The notes: a model not told the origin generated them from the letters alone. DNA of 64,000 nt from Kosmotoga olearia TBF 19.5.1 (GCF_000023325.1 NC_012785.1:1984001-2048000); one strand, 5' to 3'; shown: positions 37,345-48,972, counted from the first letter of the stretch. Translations and numbers: made by a program.

Positions 37345-37629
37345 TCATTTGACTTGACCTTTCTTGGACTTCTTATCGGCATGCCCACCGAAACGTCTGG
37401 TGGGGGAGAATTCTCCAAGCCTATGACCGATCATATTTTCCGTGATGTAAACCGGTATGTGTTTCATACCGTTATAAACAGCTATTGTATGACCAATCAT
37501 CTCTGGAACCACCATGGATGCACGGCTCCACGTCTTTATGGGTTTCTTTTCACCTTTTTCATTCATTTCCTTTATTTTCTTTAAGAGTTTAGGGTGTACG
37601 TAAGGACCCTTTTTCTTAGACCGAGACAT
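37345..37629 (-). CDS. rpsS: 30S ribosomal protein S19
   Basis: 94 residues; [18 protein letters not shown] start and [16 protein letters not shown] are the S19 signature. Confidence 0.97.
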   Translation of the reverse strand: MSRSKKKGPYVHPKLLKKIKEMNEKGEKKPIKTWSRASMVVPEMIGHTIAVYNGMKHIPVYITENMIGHRLGEFSPTRRFGGHADKKSKKGQVK

Positions 37630-37645
37630 TCATTGCACCCCCTGC

Positions 37646-38473
37646 TTATTTCTGTTTCCTTCGCTTGACGATTAACTTGTCGGAAGGTTTCTTTGATTTT
37701 CTGGTTTTGTACCCTTTGGCAGGAATACCCCAGGGGCTTTGAGGAATATGACCTTTCGATCTTCCTTCACCACCACCCATTGGATGGTCGACCGGGTTCA
37801 TGGTCATACCCCTTACGGTAGGACGAATTCCAAGCCATCTTTTGCGACCGGCCTTACCGTGTACCTCATTGGAATGATCTTCGTTTCCTACCATACCAAT
37901 GGTCGCCATACAGGTTACAAGTACTTTCCTGAGTTCACCTGAGGGCATTCTCAAGAGAGCATAGCGACCTTCCTTTGCCATGAGCTGGGCGTAGGTGCCG
38001 GCAGACCTGGCAATCTGACCGCCTTTACCGGGTATAAACTCTATGTTGTGAACAATAGTCCCAACAGGAATATTGGCAAGAGGTAGAGCGTTGCCAACGG
38101 TTATTTCGGCATCAGGTCCATTCATTATAGTGTCGCCAACTTTCAGCCCTTTGGGTGCGAGAATATATCTTTTTTCACCATCAGCATAAACAAGAAGAGC
38201 TATTCTCGCTGTTCTGTTGGGGTCATATTCTATTGAAGCAACGCGTGCTGGAATACCAAATTTATTTCTCTTGAAATCAATGATTCGATACATTCTCTTA
38301 TGACCGCCACCCTGATGTCTTACGGTTACGTGGCCGTGATGGTTGCGTCCTGCCTTCTTCTTAAGAGGAACGAGAAGAGACTTTTCGGGTTCGGTTTTTG
38401 TTATTTCACTGTAATCAGGGATCAGCATGAATCTTCTTCCCGGGGTGACTGGTTTGAACTTCTTGAGACCCAT
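37646..38473 (-). CDS. rplB: 50S ribosomal protein L2
   Basis: Core large-subunit protein needed for peptidyl transfer. 275 residues; [13 protein letters not shown] start, [15 protein letters not shown], and the C-terminal GGGEGR and basic tail ([20 protein letters not shown]). Confidence 0.98.
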   Translation of the reverse strand: MGLKKFKPVTPGRRFMLIPDYSEITKTEPEKSLLVPLKKKAGRNHHGHVTVRHQGGGHKRMYRIIDFKRNKFGIPARVASIEYDPNRTARIALLVYADGEKRYILAPKGLKVGDTIMNGPDAEITVGNALPLANIPVGTIVHNIEFIPGKGGQIARSAGTYAQLMAKEGRYALLRMPSGELRKVLVTCMATIGMVGNEDHSNEVHGKAGRKRWLGIRPTVRGMTMNPVDHPMGGGEGRSKGHIPQSPWGIPAKGYKTRKSKKPSDKLIVKRRKQK

Positions 38474-38489
38474 TATCTATCACCTCTCA

Positions 38490-38792
38490 TCAGTGTTGCC
38501 CTTCAAGTTCTTTTATTCGGTAACCTTCTACGAGTGTTACCACAGCTTTTTTCCAGGATCTCGTTCTGCCAACAGCGATACCTCTTCTTTTTGGTTTGGG
38601 CTTAACGTTTATGACATTGATCTTTTCTACCTTAACATTGAAGATCTTTTCAATGGCTTCTTTTATGAGGTGCTTGCTGGCATCCCTGTGAACTTCAAAG
38701 GTGTACTTGTTGTATTCTTCTCCGGAGAAAGACTTCTCCGTTATTATTGGCCTTATAAGGACATCGTTAAGAGTAAGTTTAGGATTAGCCAT
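38490..38792 (-). CDS. rplW: 50S ribosomal protein L23
   Basis: Exit-tunnel rim protein that docks trigger factor and SRP. 100 residues; RPIITEKSFSGEEYNKYTF and KINVINVKPKPKRRG identify it. The ATG at 38792 overlaps the rplD stop by one base (TGATG). Confidence 0.97.
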   Translation of the reverse strand: MANPKLTLNDVLIRPIITEKSFSGEEYNKYTFEVHRDASKHLIKEAIEKIFNVKVEKINVINVKPKPKRRGIAVGRTRSWKKAVVTLVEGYRIKELEGQH

Positions 38793-39472
38793 CAACCAAG
38801 CACCTCCTCGATCTTGCGGACAAGATCAACGGTAAAAACAATCTTCTCGTGGTTAAGAATGTCGAAGACATTCAGCCCATCTATATTAGACGATCTACCG
38901 TTCACAAGGTTACCGGGGTTGTCAGCGATGATGACTTTCACTCCGGGTATGTTTCTTCCCGAGAGTTTAACGTTTTCGTACTCGTCGCGCTTCCATGGAA
39001 GGATGAAAAGAACTTTCTTAGCGTCGCTGAGTCCAAGATTTTTCACTATCTCTCTCATTTGTTTTGTCTTTGGTCTATCTAATTTAATGTCATCAACGAC
39101 TACAAGATTACCTTCCTTGAACCTTAGGCTCAGGGCTGATTTCAAAGCTAGCTTTTTCATCTTTTTGTTCAGCTTCTTTGACCAGTCTTTAGGTTTTGGA
39201 CCATGAATTACTCCACCGTGCCTCCAGAGTGGATTTCTGATCGAGCCAGTTCTAGCTCTCCCAGTGTGCTTCTGTGGCCACGGTTTCCTTCCACCACCGC
39301 TTACCTCTGATCTTGTCTTTGCTTTCGCTGTTCCGGCACGTCTGTTTGCCAGTTGCATATCAACGTACCTGAACATAACATCGTAATTCGGTTCGATATT
39401 GAAGATAGAATCTTTCAACTCAACGGTCCCGATTTTGTTTCCCGTAACATTCAGGACATCTGTCTGGGCCAT
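38792..39472 (-). CDS. rplD: 50S ribosomal protein L4
   Basis: 226 residues. The tunnel loop ([20 protein letters not shown]) and the globular domain ([17 protein letters not shown]) are present. In E. coli it also represses the S10 operon; nothing here shows that. Confidence 0.97.
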   Translation of the reverse strand: MAQTDVLNVTGNKIGTVELKDSIFNIEPNYDVMFRYVDMQLANRRAGTAKAKTRSEVSGGGRKPWPQKHTGRARTGSIRNPLWRHGGVIHGPKPKDWSKKLNKKMKKLALKSALSLRFKEGNLVVVDDIKLDRPKTKQMREIVKNLGLSDAKKVLFILPWKRDEYENVKLSGRNIPGVKVIIADNPGNLVNGRSSNIDGLNVFDILNHEKIVFTVDLVRKIEEVLG

Positions 39473-39495
39473 TTCTCAAAAACCTCCTTCTGGCT

Positions 39496-40137
39496 TCATT
39501 TTCGGGGCCTTTTAGCGGCTCTTATAATCACAAGCCCGCCCCTCGCTCCTGGGACTGCGCCATGAATGGCAATGAGCCCATTTTCTGCATCGACTTTTAC
39601 CACTTTCACATTGAGAACAGTAACTCTCTCGTTTCCGTAACGTCCTGGCATCTTTTTACCTTTCCAGATCTTAGCGGGTTCGGTATGGTTACCAACAGAA
39701 CCGAGTTCTCTGTGGAATTTAGATCCGTGTGTGACTTCACCGCCTCCAAAGTTCCAGCGTTTCATAGCACCGGTGAAGCCTCTACCTTTGGTCCAACCTG
39801 TAACATCGACGAGTTCACCTTCTTTGAATATTCCAGCATCGATGACGTCTCCAACGTTGTACTCATCCGGATTTTCCACTCTTATTTCTTTGAGTATTCT
39901 GTGGGGTTTGACTTTAGCTGCCTCGAATTTTTTGAGTATAGGTTTCGTTAAGAGTTTCTTTGCTCTCTCGGGTGAGAGCTCTTCAAAACCGAGCTGGATA
40001 GCGTTGTACTCTCCACCAGCGGCAGTTTTCTTCTGAACGACCGTACAGGGTCCCGCCTTTATTACTGTAACACCGAGTGCTTTTCCATCTTCGTAAATAG
40101 TGGTCATTCCAAGTTTTCTGCCGATTATTCCTTTCAT
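39496..40137 (-). CDS. rplC: 50S ribosomal protein L3
   Basis: 213 residues; IIGRKLGMTTIYEDGKALGVT start and the loop around FGGGEVTHGSKFHRELGSVG near the peptidyl-transferase centre. Confidence 0.97.
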   Translation of the reverse strand: MKGIIGRKLGMTTIYEDGKALGVTVIKAGPCTVVQKKTAAGGEYNAIQLGFEELSPERAKKLLTKPILKKFEAAKVKPHRILKEIRVENPDEYNVGDVIDAGIFKEGELVDVTGWTKGRGFTGAMKRWNFGGGEVTHGSKFHRELGSVGNHTEPAKIWKGKKMPGRYGNERVTVLNVKVVKVDAENGLIAIHGAVPGARGGLVIIRAAKRPRK

Positions 40138-40160
40138 CTAATACACCTCCAAGAACCTTA

Positions 40161-40469
40161 TCAAAGCTTGATCTCTACGTCCACTCCTGCGGGAAGGTCC
40201 ACTTTCATAAGAGAATCAATTGTTTTGGGAGTGGGATCGATTATTTCTATAAGTCTCTTATGCACAAGTTTTTCGAACTGTTCCCTTGCGTCTTTGTATT
40301 TATGCGGCGACGTGAGAACAGTGTAGAGTGTTCTTTCCGTCGGCAATGGAATAGGCCCTGAGACCTTCGCATTGGTCATTTTTACAGCTTCAACAATTTT
40401 TTTAGCGGACGCGTCCAGGAGTCTATGGTCATAAGCCTTGAGGCGAATCCTGATTTTTTGTTTGGCCAT
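40161..40469 (-). CDS. rpsJ: 30S ribosomal protein S10
   Basis: Also NusE in antitermination complexes. 102 residues; [40 protein letters not shown] and [10 protein letters not shown] are standard. It is separated from tuf by 59 bases holding a GC-rich hairpin, so its expression may be set apart from the str genes. Confidence 0.97.
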   Translation of the reverse strand: MAKQKIRIRLKAYDHRLLDASAKKIVEAVKMTNAKVSGPIPLPTERTLYTVLTSPHKYKDAREQFEKLVHKRLIEIIDPTPKTIDSLMKVDLPAGVDVEIKL

Positions 40470-40492
40470 GCCTTTTGATTCCCTCCTTCACA

Positions 40493-40517
40493 GATAAAGG
40501 GAGGGAAGTTCCCTCCC
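40493..40517 (-). terminator. Hairpin between tuf and rpsJ, possible weak terminator or attenuator
   Basis: On the minus strand GGGAGGGAA pairs perfectly with TTCCCTCCC around a single base (in practice seven pairs and a five-base loop), followed by TTTATC. The T-run is short, so full termination is doubtful; partial termination or RNA processing is possible. Confidence 0.5.
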
Positions 40518-40528
40518 CTCAACTTAGA

Positions 40529-41728
40529 TTACTCGATAATTTCGCTGACAACACCAGCGCCGACGGTTCTTCCGCCTTCACGAACAGCAAATCTCATACC
40601 TTTTTCGATAGCGACAGGGTAAATGAGCTCAACTGTCATAACGACGTTATCACCAGGCATAACCATTTCGACACCCTCTGGGAGATCAACGAGTTCACCA
40701 GTGACGTCAGCCGTTCTGATGTAGAACTGCGGTCTGTATCCTTTGGTGAAAGGAGTATGCCTTCCGCCTTCTTCTTTCTTCAAAACGTAAATGTTAGCCT
40801 TGAATTTCTTATGTGGAGTGATTGAACCAGGTTTTGCAAGAACCTGACCTCTTTTGACCTCGTCTTTACCAACGCCTCTGAGCAGACATCCAACGTTGTC
40901 ACCTGCAACACCTTCGTCGAGGAGTTTTCTGAACATTTCAACACCGGTAACAACCGTTTTTCTAACCTCGTAGGAAAGTCCAACTATTTCAACTTCATCA
41001 CCGACATGGATTACGCCACGTTCGATTCTTCCGGTAACAACTGTACCTCTTCCGGTGATGGAGAAGATATCTTCGATAGGCATGAGGAATGGTTTGTCGG
41101 TTTCTCTCTGGGGCTCAGGAACGTAATTGTCAACAGCGTCCATGAGTTCGTAGATTTTCTGGACCCATGGGTCATCAGGATTATCAGCTTCAAGAGCCAT
41201 GAGAGCAGATCCTTTTATAACAGGGACCTCGTCACCAGGGAACTCGTATTTGCTGAGAAGGTCTCTAACTTCTTCTTCAACGAGTTCAACGAGTTCTTCG
41301 TCGTCAACCATGTCAACTTTGTTTATGAAGACGACCATGGCAGGAACATTAACCTGTCTAGCGAGAAGAACATGCTCTCTGGTCTGTGGCATGACACCGT
41401 CGGTAGCTGCAACAACAAGAATAGCACCATCCATCTGAGCAGCACCGGTGATCATGTTCTTAATGTAGTCGGCGTGCCCAGGACAGTCAATGTGGGCGTA
41501 ATGTCTCTTTTCGGTTTCATACTCAACATGAGTAACGTTGATTGTGATACCTCTGGCCTTTTCTTCAGGAGCCTTGTCGATAGCATCGAATGGTGTGAAA
41601 TCAGCAAACCCCTTATAGGCGAGAGCTTTTGTTATGGCTGCTGTCAATGTGGTTTTACCGTGGTCAATGTGTCCGATTGTACCAATGTTAAGATGTGGTT
41701 TTGTTCGTTCAAATTTTTCCTTAGCCAT
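40529..41728 (-). CDS. tuf: Elongation factor Tu
   Basis: Delivers aminoacyl-tRNA to the ribosome. 399 residues. G1 [10 protein letters not shown]3 DCPGHADY, G4 NKVD, and the effector loop ARGITI are present. Domains 2 and 3 are complete ([25 protein letters not shown]). Only one copy is in the window. Confidence 0.98.
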   Translation of the reverse strand: MAKEKFERTKPHLNIGTIGHIDHGKTTLTAAITKALAYKGFADFTPFDAIDKAPEEKARGITINVTHVEYETEKRHYAHIDCPGHADYIKNMITGAAQMDGAILVVAATDGVMPQTREHVLLARQVNVPAMVVFINKVDMVDDEELVELVEEEVRDLLSKYEFPGDEVPVIKGSALMALEADNPDDPWVQKIYELMDAVDNYVPEPQRETDKPFLMPIEDIFSITGRGTVVTGRIERGVIHVGDEVEIVGLSYEVRKTVVTGVEMFRKLLDEGVAGDNVGCLLRGVGKDEVKRGQVLAKPGSITPHKKFKANIYVLKKEEGGRHTPFTKGYRPQFYIRTADVTGELVDLPEGVEMVMPGDNVVMTVELIYPVAIEKGMRFAVREGGRTVGAGVVSEIIE

Positions 41729-41760
41729 TTCTTTCCCTCCTTTTGGAAGTGGTTATAGGT

Positions 41761-43830
41761 TTATTCTCCAAAGATTTTTTTCACTATTTTTTCCGGTACT
41801 TCAGCGTAATGCGAGAACTGGATTACGTAACTTGCCCTACCTTGCGACAGTGACCTTATAACTGTTGCATATCCAAAGAGCTCTGAGAGCGGAACATGTG
41901 CTCTTATTACTCTCAAGCCCGCACGAGTCTCAAAACCTTCTATACGCGCCCTTCTGGAATTCAGATCGGCTACGATGTCACCTGTGTACTCTTCCGGTGT
42001 TGTGATCTCGACTTCCATTATAGGTTCGAGAAGTACCGGGGCTCCTTTTCTTGCCGCCTCTTTAAAAGCCATAGAAGCGGCTATTTTGAAAGCCATCTCC
42101 GATGAATCAACCTCGTGGAATGAACCATCGAGAAGCTCCGCCTTGATATTTACCATAGGATAACCCGCCAGGACTCCGGACTGCATAGCTTCTTTTATGC
42201 CGCTTTCGATGGCCGGAATGAATTCTTTCGGTATTACACCACCGGCTGTTTTGTCTTCAAAAACGAGACCTTTAGCTGATTCAACCGGACTGACTTTAAT
42301 CACAACATGTCCGTACTGTCCTCTACCTCCGGATTGCCTGATGTACTTTCCTTCAGCTATTGATTCATTGCGTATTGTTTCACGGTACGCAACCTGCGGG
42401 TGACCAACCCTAACATGAACCCCAAACTCTCTCTTTATTCTTTCAACGATAACCTCCAAATGCAATTCACCCATACCGGAGATTATCGTCTCGTTGGTTT
42501 CAGGATCTATGTTTACCTTTAGTGATGGGTCTTCTTCTGTGAGTGCCTGCAATGCTTTAGAAAGTTTCGCTAAATCATCTTTTGTCATCGCTTCTACAGC
42601 TAGAGAAATAACCGGCTCGGGGAATTCTATGTTTTCAAGTAATACCTTGAAACCTTCAGAAGCTATGGTTTCACCGGTCATGGTGTTTTTAAGGCCTACC
42701 ATAGCAACAATATCACCGGTTCGAACATAGTCCACTTCCTCACGCTGATCAGCATGCATAAAGAGTAATCTTGCGACACGTTCCCTTTTTCCTTTGTTGA
42801 CATTATAGATGTAGCTTCCTTTTTGGAGTGAACCTGAATAAACTCTAACAAAGGTTACTTTTCCAACGAAAGGATCCACCATGATTTTAAAAGCAAGACC
42901 AACAAAGGGTCCGCTTTCGTCGGGGTTGATAGCTACTTTCTCATTTGTGTCTGGATTCCAGCCTTCGACAGGCGGGAGATCCAGCGGTGATGGAAGATAG
43001 TCAACGATCGCATCCAGGAGAGGCTGAACCCCTTTGTTTCTAAATGCAGACCCACAGAGTACGGGAACTATTTTGTTGTTGAGAGTTCCCTTTCTTATCG
43101 CTTTTACTATTCGCTCGGGAGGGATTTCTTCACCTTGAATATAAAGCTCCATGAGTTCTTCATCGAACTCAGCGACGTGCATAATAAGTTCTTCCCGAGC
43201 CTCTTCAGCTTTATCAATGAGCTCTTCCGGGATATCTTCAAACCCGTATTCTGTACCATCCTCGTTGTACCAGCGGACCGTTTTCATACGGACGAGATCA
43301 ATTACGCCAGCAAATTCAGATTCAGCACCGATAGGTAGCTGTACAGGAACAGGATTGGCGTTGAGTTTGTCGATCATGCTTTGTACGGCTGCCTCAAAGT
43401 TGGCACCTATTTTGTCCATTTTGTTCATGAACGCAATTCTCGGGACACCGTACTTGTCGGCTTGTCGCCATACAGTCTCCGATTGGGGTTCAACGCCTGC
43501 TGAGACGTCAAAGACCGCAACAGCACCGTCAAGAACTCTGAGGGAGCGTTCAACCTCGACGGTAAAGTCAACGTGCCCGGGTGTATCAATGATGTTTATT
43601 CTGTGGTCGCGCCAGAAACAGGTAGTGGCAGCCGATGTGATAGTAATGCCTCGCTCTTTTTCCTGGTCCATCCAATCCATTGTAGCGGTACCTTCATCGA
43701 CGCTGCCTAACTTGTACTTTCGCCCGGTATAGTACAGAATACGCTCGGTTGTGGTCGTTTTTCCCGCATCAATGTGAGCCATTATTCCTATGTTTCTAAC
43801 TGCGTCTAATCTTGTTAGCCTCTCCTTCAC
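41761..43830 (-). CDS. fusA: Elongation factor G
   Basis: Drives translocation. 689 residues. G1 [11 protein letters not shown]3 DTPGHVDF, G4 NKMD, with all five domains (domain [21 protein letters not shown]). The start is GTG 43830 preceded by AGGAGGAT. It lies between rpsG and tuf in the str order. Confidence 0.97.
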   Translation of the reverse strand: MKERLTRLDAVRNIGIMAHIDAGKTTTTERILYYTGRKYKLGSVDEGTATMDWMDQEKERGITITSAATTCFWRDHRINIIDTPGHVDFTVEVERSLRVLDGAVAVFDVSAGVEPQSETVWRQADKYGVPRIAFMNKMDKIGANFEAAVQSMIDKLNANPVPVQLPIGAESEFAGVIDLVRMKTVRWYNEDGTEYGFEDIPEELIDKAEEAREELIMHVAEFDEELMELYIQGEEIPPERIVKAIRKGTLNNKIVPVLCGSAFRNKGVQPLLDAIVDYLPSPLDLPPVEGWNPDTNEKVAINPDESGPFVGLAFKIMVDPFVGKVTFVRVYSGSLQKGSYIYNVNKGKRERVARLLFMHADQREEVDYVRTGDIVAMVGLKNTMTGETIASEGFKVLLENIEFPEPVISLAVEAMTKDDLAKLSKALQALTEEDPSLKVNIDPETNETIISGMGELHLEVIVERIKREFGVHVRVGHPQVAYRETIRNESIAEGKYIRQSGGRGQYGHVVIKVSPVESAKGLVFEDKTAGGVIPKEFIPAIESGIKEAMQSGVLAGYPMVNIKAELLDGSFHEVDSSEMAFKIAASMAFKEAARKGAPVLLEPIMEVEITTPEEYTGDIVADLNSRRARIEGFETRAGLRVIRAHVPLSELFGYATVIRSLSQGRASYVIQFSHYAEVPEKIVKKIFGE

Positions 43831-43855
43831 GATCTATCCTCCTGTAAAACTAAGC

Positions 43856-44323
43856 TCACCACCTGAAGTGAGCGTAAGCCTTTCCGGCTTCAGCCATTCT
43901 GTGAACGTCTTCTCTCTTTTTGACAGCAACACCGGTACCGTTGTAAGCGTCAATCAGTTCAAGAGCCAGACGTTCGCTTGTTGGCCTCCCAGACTTTGCA
44001 CGTGCGGCAGCTACAATCCATCTAAGGGCAAGAGAAAGTGCTCTGTCTTCAGGAACCTCAAAGGGGATCTGGTATGTAGCACCACCGACACGTCTTGGCC
44101 TAACCTCAAGCAAGGGTTTAACGTTGTTAATAGCCTTTTTGAATGCTTCCATTGGTGGTTGTTTTGTTTTTTCAGAAAGCATTTCAAGAGCCTTATAAAC
44201 TATCTTCTCCGCTTTGCTCTTTTTTCCATCTTTCATTACTCTGTTGATTAACTTGGTAACAAGGACATCATTGTATATTGGGTCTGGAGCGACTTCACGT
44301 TTGACTGCCCTTCTTCTCCTCAT
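43856..44323 (-). CDS. rpsG: 30S ribosomal protein S7
   Basis: Head assembly protein near the exit site. 155 residues; [18 protein letters not shown] start, [14 protein letters not shown] and [14 protein letters not shown] are standard. In E. coli it represses the str operon. Confidence 0.97.
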   Translation of the reverse strand: MRRRRAVKREVAPDPIYNDVLVTKLINRVMKDGKKSKAEKIVYKALEMLSEKTKQPPMEAFKKAINNVKPLLEVRPRRVGGATYQIPFEVPEDRALSLALRWIVAAARAKSGRPTSERLALELIDAYNGTGVAVKKREDVHRMAEAGKAYAHFRW

Positions 44324-44338
44324 ATCACGGTTACCTCC

Positions 44339-44713
44339 TTATTTCTTTGGCTTCTTCGCTCCATAGCGGCTTCGGGATTGTCTTCTGTTTGCGACACCTT
44401 CAGCATCAAGAGCGCCTCTGATGATCTTGTACCTAACACCGGGTAAGTCTTTAACTCTTCCGCCTCTAACGAGAACAACAGAGTGTTCCTGAAGGTTATG
44501 TCCCTCACCCGGAATATAGGCGGTAACCTCAGTACCATTTGACAGTCTTACCCTTGCGATCTTTCTGAGAGCTGAGTTGGGTTTTTTCGGGGTCATTGTA
44601 GAGACCCTAACACACACCCCACGCTTCTGTGGGTTGTTCTCCAAAGCTGGGGATTTGGACTTCTTTTTAAGTCTCTTTCTACCGTGTCTGATTAATTGAT
44701 TGATTGTCGGCAT
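44339..44713 (-). CDS. rpsL: 30S ribosomal protein S12
   Basis: Decoding-centre protein. 124 residues. [13 protein letters not shown] start, the [20 protein letters not shown] segment (lysine at the classic streptomycin position) and [10 protein letters not shown] are present. First gene of the 19.6-kb ribosomal cluster; its promoter lies 42-70 bases upstream. Confidence 0.97.
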   Translation of the reverse strand: MPTINQLIRHGRKRLKKKSKSPALENNPQKRGVCVRVSTMTPKKPNSALRKIARVRLSNGTEVTAYIPGEGHNLQEHSVVLVRGGRVKDLPGVRYKIIRGALDAEGVANRRQSRSRYGAKKPKK

Positions 44714-44754
44714 TAGGTCTTAGTTCCCCTCCTTTCAAGGATATGCCAAAGCCA

Positions 44755-44783
44755 ATTTTACAATGGACTTCCGTTGCTGTCAA
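44755..44783 (-). promoter_or_regulatory. Main promoter of the ribosomal super-cluster
   Basis: A perfect -35 TTGACA at 44783-44778, a 17-base spacer, and -10 TAAAAT at 44760-44755. It is the best promoter in the window and lies just ahead of rpsL. The rest of the 179-base gap (44714-44892) holds no gene; small inverted repeats at about 44822-44880 have no T-run. Confidence 0.85.
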
Positions 44784-44892
44784 TCGTAAGAACATTACCG
44801 GGACGTAAGTGATGAGAATTTTACAGGAAGTTCACAGAACTGCCATCGGAAAGTTTCTCTACTTCCGGATGGTTTCACTAAGTCGCAGGAAG

Positions 44893-45828
44893 TCAATTGC
44901 CGGTTTGAAAAATGTGGAGAAGTTCCAAAAAAACGAAGCTTTGATCCGAATTCCCGGTCTTGAGTTTCTCATCAAGCTTTTGAAGCTCTATAAGAACTTT
45001 GTTGAGCTTTTTGGAAGAGAAATATTTAAGAGTGTTTACAGATGTTTCAGTGGAACCTGAAAAGGAGAATCCCATAAGCCTCGCGGTTCTTCCTAAAGCA
45101 ATACCGGTGGTTTTTGAAATCGATTGTATTTCTTTCCAATCAGGAGTATGTATGCTGGAAGTTTCTTCTTTCAATCTGCCTATATCAATCAATATACCAG
45201 TAACAACGCTTAAAAAAATAGAAAAGTTGACCGCTAAATCTTGTAGCTTCTCGAATAATCCATTATGCTGGCCGGTAATGGTTTTTATTGCGAGTAGTTC
45301 GAGGTTTATTCTGTTTGATACAAAAGAGTATTTGAGAATATCTTCGTGAGTGATGGTTTTGCCGAGGGATTTTAACTTTTTAAGCTCTGAATATATCAAC
45401 ATCTCATCGGGACCACTATTTTGGAATAATGTTGATATAGCTCTTTTTTCAATCATCACACCTAGTTTGCGGGCAATTTTGTCAATATGGGTGTGCCAAT
45501 CCTTCGGTTTCCATGGTTGAGGACGGGAAAAATTCAGAGTCTTACATTCAAGATCGTAAGTTTTATTGGTTTCCAGGAAAACCTCGCTTTTAATCTGGAT
45601 TCTTTTAAGCAAATCAATAACCATTTCTTTTTCAGGTTTTCTCCATTTATCGAAATCTATTATACGAACCGCTTCAATCCCTCCGAAAAGGGAGTTTGAA
45701 GAGAATAAACGTTTCAATTTTTCGAGTTTATCATCGTCCTGTGGCCAGAGCACTACATGTTTTTTTGCTTTTTCTTCAATGAATAGCCTTTTCAATACTT
45801 CGCTATTACCTTTAAGACAATACAGCAA
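44893..45828 (-). CDS. holA: DNA polymerase III delta subunit (HolA-like)
   Basis: Clamp-loader arm that opens the sliding clamp (encoded by dnaN at 20-21 kb). 311 residues and divergent. The clearest family sign is QNSGPDEMLIYSELKKLKSLG in the middle, where HolA has a similar (L)G.D...L..EL.KL block. The C-terminal segment (KKLNKVLIELQKLDEKLKTGN, then FVFLELLHIF) matches the collar domain. No Walker motifs are seen, as expected for delta. It starts three bases after the transpeptidase gene. Short length and low similarity keep it below certainty. Confidence 0.75.
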   Translation of the reverse strand: MLYCLKGNSEVLKRLFIEEKAKKHVVLWPQDDDKLEKLKRLFSSNSLFGGIEAVRIIDFDKWRKPEKEMVIDLLKRIQIKSEVFLETNKTYDLECKTLNFSRPQPWKPKDWHTHIDKIARKLGVMIEKRAISTLFQNSGPDEMLIYSELKKLKSLGKTITHEDILKYSFVSNRINLELLAIKTITGQHNGLFEKLQDLAVNFSIFLSVVTGILIDIGRLKEETSSIHTPDWKEIQSISKTTGIALGRTARLMGFSFSGSTETSVNTLKYFSSKKLNKVLIELQKLDEKLKTGNSDQSFVFLELLHIFQTGN

Positions 45829-45831
45829 TTA

Positions 45832-47667
45832 TCATTCACTCTCCCTTACTGAAAGCCAGACCTCCATTTTATATGGAGGATCTATGAATTTTTCTCCGGG
45901 GGCTGGTATTTGTGAAACAACTTTTCCCGTGCCGTGAACCTCTACCTTGCTTATGCCAAAGAGCCTGGATATTTCCATTACATCATGTAAAGTATAACCT
46001 AAAAGATTCGGCATCTTCCACGGGTATATGGGAACGATCTTATTCTTTTCGTTATCGGGGAAGTATAATTTTTTAACTATTGAGGAAAACACAGGACCTG
46101 CTACGGTACCACCGTAATACTCACCAGCTTTAGGGTTTTCAATTAGTACTAACAAAGAATATTTCGGATCATCTGCCGGAAAATATCCCCAGAAAAGCGA
46201 ATTAAACTCAGTTGAACTGTATCCTTCTGAAGTAGCTCTTTGGGCAGTTCCAGTTTTGCCAGCCACCTTTATTCCTTCAACCTGTGCCCTTATCCCGGTA
46301 CCGCTTGCGACAACTGATTCCAGAACAGGGCGTATCATTTCGACTATATAAGGCGGAAAAAGAGACTTTTCTATCTTTGGTTCAATTTTTACTATCTCGT
46401 GTTCTTCACCAAGCGCCTTAACGAAAGAGGGAACCAACAGGTACCCACCCGAAGGATATACATTCAATGCTCTAATAAGTTGAAAAGCGTTTACTGCAAT
46501 ACCCTGTCCTATTGCAAACTGGTAGGGTGATATAAGTGACCATTTGTTTGGTTTGGGAAGAATTCCTTTTGTTTCGCCAGGAAGATCGATGCCGGTTGGT
46601 CTTCCAAAACCTGCCTCCAGAAGTTTGTTATATATTTCATATTTTCCGAGGTTATCAAGCAAGCGTTGTGCTACCTGAACGGTTGCGACGTTACAGGAGT
46701 TTCTTATGGCATCCTTAAAAGTTTCGATACCGTGTTTTTCACCTTCTGTATCCCTGATTATTATATCTAATCCTTCTACTGGTTGGATTTTTCCCTCGCA
46801 CAAGAAGGTTGATTCTTCGGTGATAGATTCAGTGCTCAAAGCGAGGCCGTATATTATAGGTTTCACCGTTGAACCAGGCTCGAAGATCCCGAGGAGTCCC
46901 CTATCCCATTGATATGTCTGAGCGTAGGCGATGATCCTTCCAGTTTTCGCTTCCATCAGGATAACAAGGCCGCCATCGGCTTTGTTTTTTCTGACTGCCT
47001 CTTTGAGTTCCTGATATACAAGCTTTTGCACATCTATATCTATTGATAAGAAGACATCGTTTCCGTTTACAGGAGAAAATTTTTCAGATCCATAGAACGT
47101 TCTGAGTATGTAGCCATCTTTCTTTCCTTTCAATACGTGGTCATATTTTTTCTCTATTCCATTAATTGGACTTTTGCCACTGTCTAATTTTCCGATAATT
47201 TTGTCGAGACCGAACTCCCCGAAATAGTGGCGTTCTGTTGAAATCTCTATTGAAATAAATTTTCTGGTTCTTTGATTGAATTTGCGCGAAAGTTCTTTTA
47301 GTGTTGGTGATTTTTCTACGAGGAAAAATCGCTCCGAAGAATCCAGAAGGGAAGACAACTTTTCCGGAGGAATATCAAAATTTTCAGATAGCGAAGAGAG
47401 AACTTCAGAGATTTCTCTTTCAGATGCAGTCTCTTTCAAATAACCAAGGTCAAGCCAGGCTTCGTAGATCAAAGAATCGCTGGCTAACAATCTTCCTTTG
47501 GCATCATAAATGGAACCTCTTAATGCAGGCAAACGATTAACTTTAACAACGGTTGGAATATCTGCATTTGAGAGCAACGCACACTTTATAACTCTGATGC
47601 TGAAAATCAGAGTTACCAGCAGAACCGCTATAAAGACAATAATAGTTCGTCTAACGAGATTGTTGAT
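45832..47667 (-). CDS. Penicillin-binding protein / transpeptidase (FtsI/PBP2-like) with PASTA-like tail
   Basis: Cross-links peptidoglycan, most likely at the division septum given its rsmH-ftsL neighbours. About 611 residues if read from ATC 47667. A basic N-terminus and membrane helix (IIVFIAVLLVTLIFSIRVI) are followed by a dimerisation domain (PALRGSIYDAKGRLLA) and the transpeptidase domain, with Ser266 in STVK, SCN and Lys471 in KTGTA. A C-terminal PASTA-like domain (MPNLLGYTLHDVMEI, VVSQIPAPGEKF) ends it. The first usual start, TTG 47577, comes after the helix and would leave the enzyme without its anchor. Upstream in the same frame to the TAG at 47685 there is no ATG, GTG or TTG; ATC 47667 lies eight bases after GAGGTG. 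Confidence 0.85.
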   Translation of the reverse strand: MNNLVRRTIIVFIAVLLVTLIFSIRVIKCALLSNADIPTVVKVNRLPALRGSIYDAKGRLLASDSLIYEAWLDLGYLKETASEREISEVLSSLSENFDIPPEKLSSLLDSSERFFLVEKSPTLKELSRKFNQRTRKFISIEISTERHYFGEFGLDKIIGKLDSGKSPINGIEKKYDHVLKGKKDGYILRTFYGSEKFSPVNGNDVFLSIDIDVQKLVYQELKEAVRKNKADGGLVILMEAKTGRIIAYAQTYQWDRGLLGIFEPGSTVKPIIYGLALSTESITEESTFLCEGKIQPVEGLDIIIRDTEGEKHGIETFKDAIRNSCNVATVQVAQRLLDNLGKYEIYNKLLEAGFGRPTGIDLPGETKGILPKPNKWSLISPYQFAIGQGIAVNAFQLIRALNVYPSGGYLLVPSFVKALGEEHEIVKIEPKIEKSLFPPYIVEMIRPVLESVVASGTGIRAQVEGIKVAGKTGTAQRATSEGYSSTEFNSLFWGYFPADDPKYSLLVLIENPKAGEYYGGTVAGPVFSSIVKKLYFPDNEKNKIVPIYPWKMPNLLGYTLHDVMEISRLFGISKVEVHGTGKVVSQIPAPGEKFIDPPYKMEVWLSVRESE

Positions 47668-47695
47668 TTTGCCAGCACCTCGCTACCGGGGATAT

Positions 47696-47986
47696 TTACT
47701 TTTCCGCTTTCATTCCCGCAACAGTTTCCAGAAAAGCAATTTCTCTCGTCATATCTTCCAGACGAGATTCTAAGAACACTGTTTTGTGTTCTTTTATAGA
47801 TGCGATTTCACCGAGCTTATCAGCTTCGTTACCGAAATAGAGAGGTAATGCGATGGAAACCGCTACGGAAAGAAAAATAACAAAAACTTCCAGTGCCAGC
47901 AGAAGACTCCTGACACCACTGATTTCCAGCGTTCTTTCATGAACACTGGCCCTTACCGCTCTCCGCTTCGCTGTAATGCTTTGCAC
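47696..47986 (-). CDS. FtsL/DivIC-like division protein
   Basis: 96 residues: a basic cytoplasmic N-terminus, one membrane helix (ALEVFVIFLSVAVSIALPLYF) and a short extracytoplasmic coiled coil (FLESRLEDMTREIAFLETV). This topology, and the place between rsmH and the transpeptidase gene, are those of ftsL in the division cluster. The sequence itself is not distinctive. GTG start 47986 with GGGAGG eight bases upstream. Confidence 0.65.
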   Translation of the reverse strand: MQSITAKRRAVRASVHERTLEISGVRSLLLALEVFVIFLSVAVSIALPLYFGNEADKLGEIASIKEHKTVFLESRLEDMTREIAFLETVAGMKAEK

Positions 47987-48001
47987 GAGATGTTCCTCCC
48001 T

Positions 48002-48913
<912 letters not shown>

Positions 48914-48922
48914 TCAATCAAA

Positions 48923-48952
48923 ATGATATCATTTTTATGTCTTCAATGTCAA
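48923..48952 (-). promoter_or_regulatory. Putative promoter of the rsmH division unit
   Basis: -35 TTGACA (perfect) at 48952-48947, an 18-base spacer, and -10 TATCAT at 48928-48923, in the 74-base gap after prfB. Transcription would start about 20 bases before the rsmH TTG. Confidence 0.7.
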
Positions 48953-48972
48953 ATTTTGAGAAAAAATTCTTG

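Noticed and set aside
41006-41758. A 250-codon plus-strand frame opposite tuf
   Set aside because: Antisense to EF-Tu; an effect of its strong codon bias.
44809-44892. Inverted repeats downstream of the HolA-like gene as a terminator
   Set aside because: Stems are short or bulged and no T-run follows on the minus strand.
44809-45060. An 83-codon plus-strand frame over the gap and the HolA-like 3' end
   Set aside because: Antisense for most of its length, no family resemblance and no good SD.
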